Origin: Lentisphaeria bacterium
Lineage (GTDB): Bacteria > Verrucomicrobiota > Lentisphaeria > Oligosphaerales > PUNB01
Direction: 5' to 3'
NCBI GenBank assembly: GCA_007133055.1
Contig: SLNM01000145.1
Coordinates: 1 to 7,881 of the forward strand
DNA: 7,881 nucleotides
In this document: piece after piece, positions 7,227 through 7,881 of the stretch
How the letters are laid out: the number at the start of each line of letters is the position of its first letter
Position numbering within the stretch: the first letter of the stretch is position 1
Translations under genes and position numbers: made by a program
Notes under the pieces: generated by a model
Told to the model about the DNA's origin: nothing
Database searches by the model: none
Seen by the model: the letters and a program-made list of their open reading frames with translations, nothing else

Positions 7227-7250
7227 GGAACATCGGAACTTCGGAACCCA
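7227..7250. repeat. Three copies of an 8-bp GGAAC repeat
   Basis: The plus strand reads GGAACATC, GGAACTTC, GGAACCCA in direct succession. It lies in the noncoding spacer after the A2M gene, close to a small palindrome GCGCC-TGC-GGCGC (7201-7213). No function can be assigned. Confidence 0.5.
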
Positions 7251-7303
7251 GCCACCAGAACCCATATGATAATCCATGGCCGAATTCGCATGAATTAATC
7301 AGC

Positions 7304-7881
7304 CTACCGCACCTCCAGTTCGATACTGCTGGAGTGGCTGTTGAACTCGGGGGCGTACATGCACTGGACCTGGGCGATGCCGGTCTGGTAGGTGCCGCGA
7401 TGCTGAACCCGCACGGAATACTCGAAGACATAGGTGCCCTTGGGCAGATAGTCGATGAAGAAGTGGCTGGCAATGTCGCGGGTCGATTCGTAGTAGCGCA
7501 GACCGTCCTGGAAACGATACCGAGAAAGCACATTCACCGGTTCGGTGCCGCTGCCGCGGTAGTCCTTGAGGTGGACATACTCCATGTCGCGGTCGGTACG
7601 CAGCACGATCCGCGAGACCAGCTCGTCGCCGACCGCGACCGGGCCGTCCACCCGCTCGAGTACCGGGCCGCGCTCGGTGTGGTGTCGGATGTAGAGCATC
7701 TTCTCGAGGGTGAGCGGGGTCTCGGCGTGCGGCGTGATGTTGGCGATGTCCTCGAGGTACTGCCAGTGCAGGCTGCCCCAGGCCACGCCTTCGTCGACCT
7801 TGGTCACCGTCACCTCGCCCATTTCGGGCTTGATCTCCGGGCCGACAAAGCGCCTTTCATAGAAGCCGGTGCCGGCCTCGA
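7304..7881 (-). CDS. Alpha-2-macroglobulin family protein, C-terminal end (gene runs off the window)
   Basis: 191 residues are visible and the frame is open to the window edge, so the Met at 7822 is internal. The preceding codons (GTGFYERRFVGPEIKPE) continue the same domain. Marks of the last domains (MG10-like) of bacterial A2M proteins are VAWGSLHWQYLEDIANITP, DGLRYYESTRDIASHFFIDY, LPKGTYVFEYSVRVQHRG, GIAQVQCMYAPEFNSHS and the terminal beta strand before the TAG stop. Bacterial A2Ms are large periplasmic or surface protease traps. Whether this one keeps the thioester CxEQ motif cannot be seen, as that region lies upstream. The C-terminal style is that of A2Ms I recall from Bacteroidetes and PVC bacteria. 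The next gene downstream is the PstS-like gene; no pbpC is seen on this side. Confidence 0.87.
   Translation of the reverse strand, partial: EAGTGFYERRFVGPEIKPEMGEVTVTKVDEGVAWGSLHWQYLEDIANITPHAETPLTLEKMLYIRHHTERGPVLERVDGPVAVGDELVSRIVLRTDRDMEYVHLKDYRGSGTEPVNVLSRYRFQDGLRYYESTRDIASHFFIDYLPKGTYVFEYSVRVQHRGTYQTGIAQVQCMYAPEFNSHSSSIELEVR

Noticed and set aside
7096..7533. A 145-codon minus-strand frame crossing the A2M stop
   Set aside because: It overlaps the well-supported A2M frame out of phase and its translation is Ser/Pro/Arg/Thr-rich without family features. Its C-terminal part only reads through the structured intergenic repeat.

Overview
The window looks like chromosomal DNA of an environmental Gram-negative bacterium that uses Shine-Dalgarno sites and carries many large secreted and envelope proteins. 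The gene content fits the Planctomycetes-Verrucomicrobia-Lentisphaerota-Kiritimatiellota assemblage: a membrane-anchored GH10-like hydrolase, a 24-residue leucine-rich-repeat (LRR) protein and a bacterial alpha-2-macroglobulin. This placement is inferred from protein style only; no rRNA or other phylogenetic marker is present.

Layout. One large plus-strand gene (59-3136) joins a polytopic membrane region of DUF6798/GT-C style to a C-terminal GH10-like glycoside hydrolase. It converges on a minus-strand block separated by about 135 bp with no strong terminator. Read in its own direction, the minus block starts with the 3' end of an alpha-2-macroglobulin gene (7304 to beyond the window edge). 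A 274-bp intergenic region follows, with a triplicated 8-bp repeat and a compact multi-hairpin element that includes a likely terminator. Then come an orphan PstS-like periplasmic binding protein (5926-7029), a 35-codon secreted-peptide ORF (5803-5910), and a large exported LRR protein with a propeller-like C-terminus (3272-5791).

The last three minus-strand genes are tightly packed (15 nt between the first two; the LRR ribosome site overlaps the stop of the small ORF), so they probably share a transcript. All genes encode envelope or secreted proteins, but they do not form one recognisable pathway: the transport genes pstC, pstA and pstB are absent, and so is the penicillin-binding partner that some A2M genes have.

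The LRR gene is clearly lower in GC (about 45% in a sampled stretch) than the GC-rich genes around it. It is built of 72-bp tandem units and follows directly after what looks like the 5' stump of another secreted-protein gene. The two strongest leads are the membrane domain-GH10 fusion, with a retained catalytic pair but altered -2 subsite residues, and the apparent replacement event at the small ORF/LRR junction.
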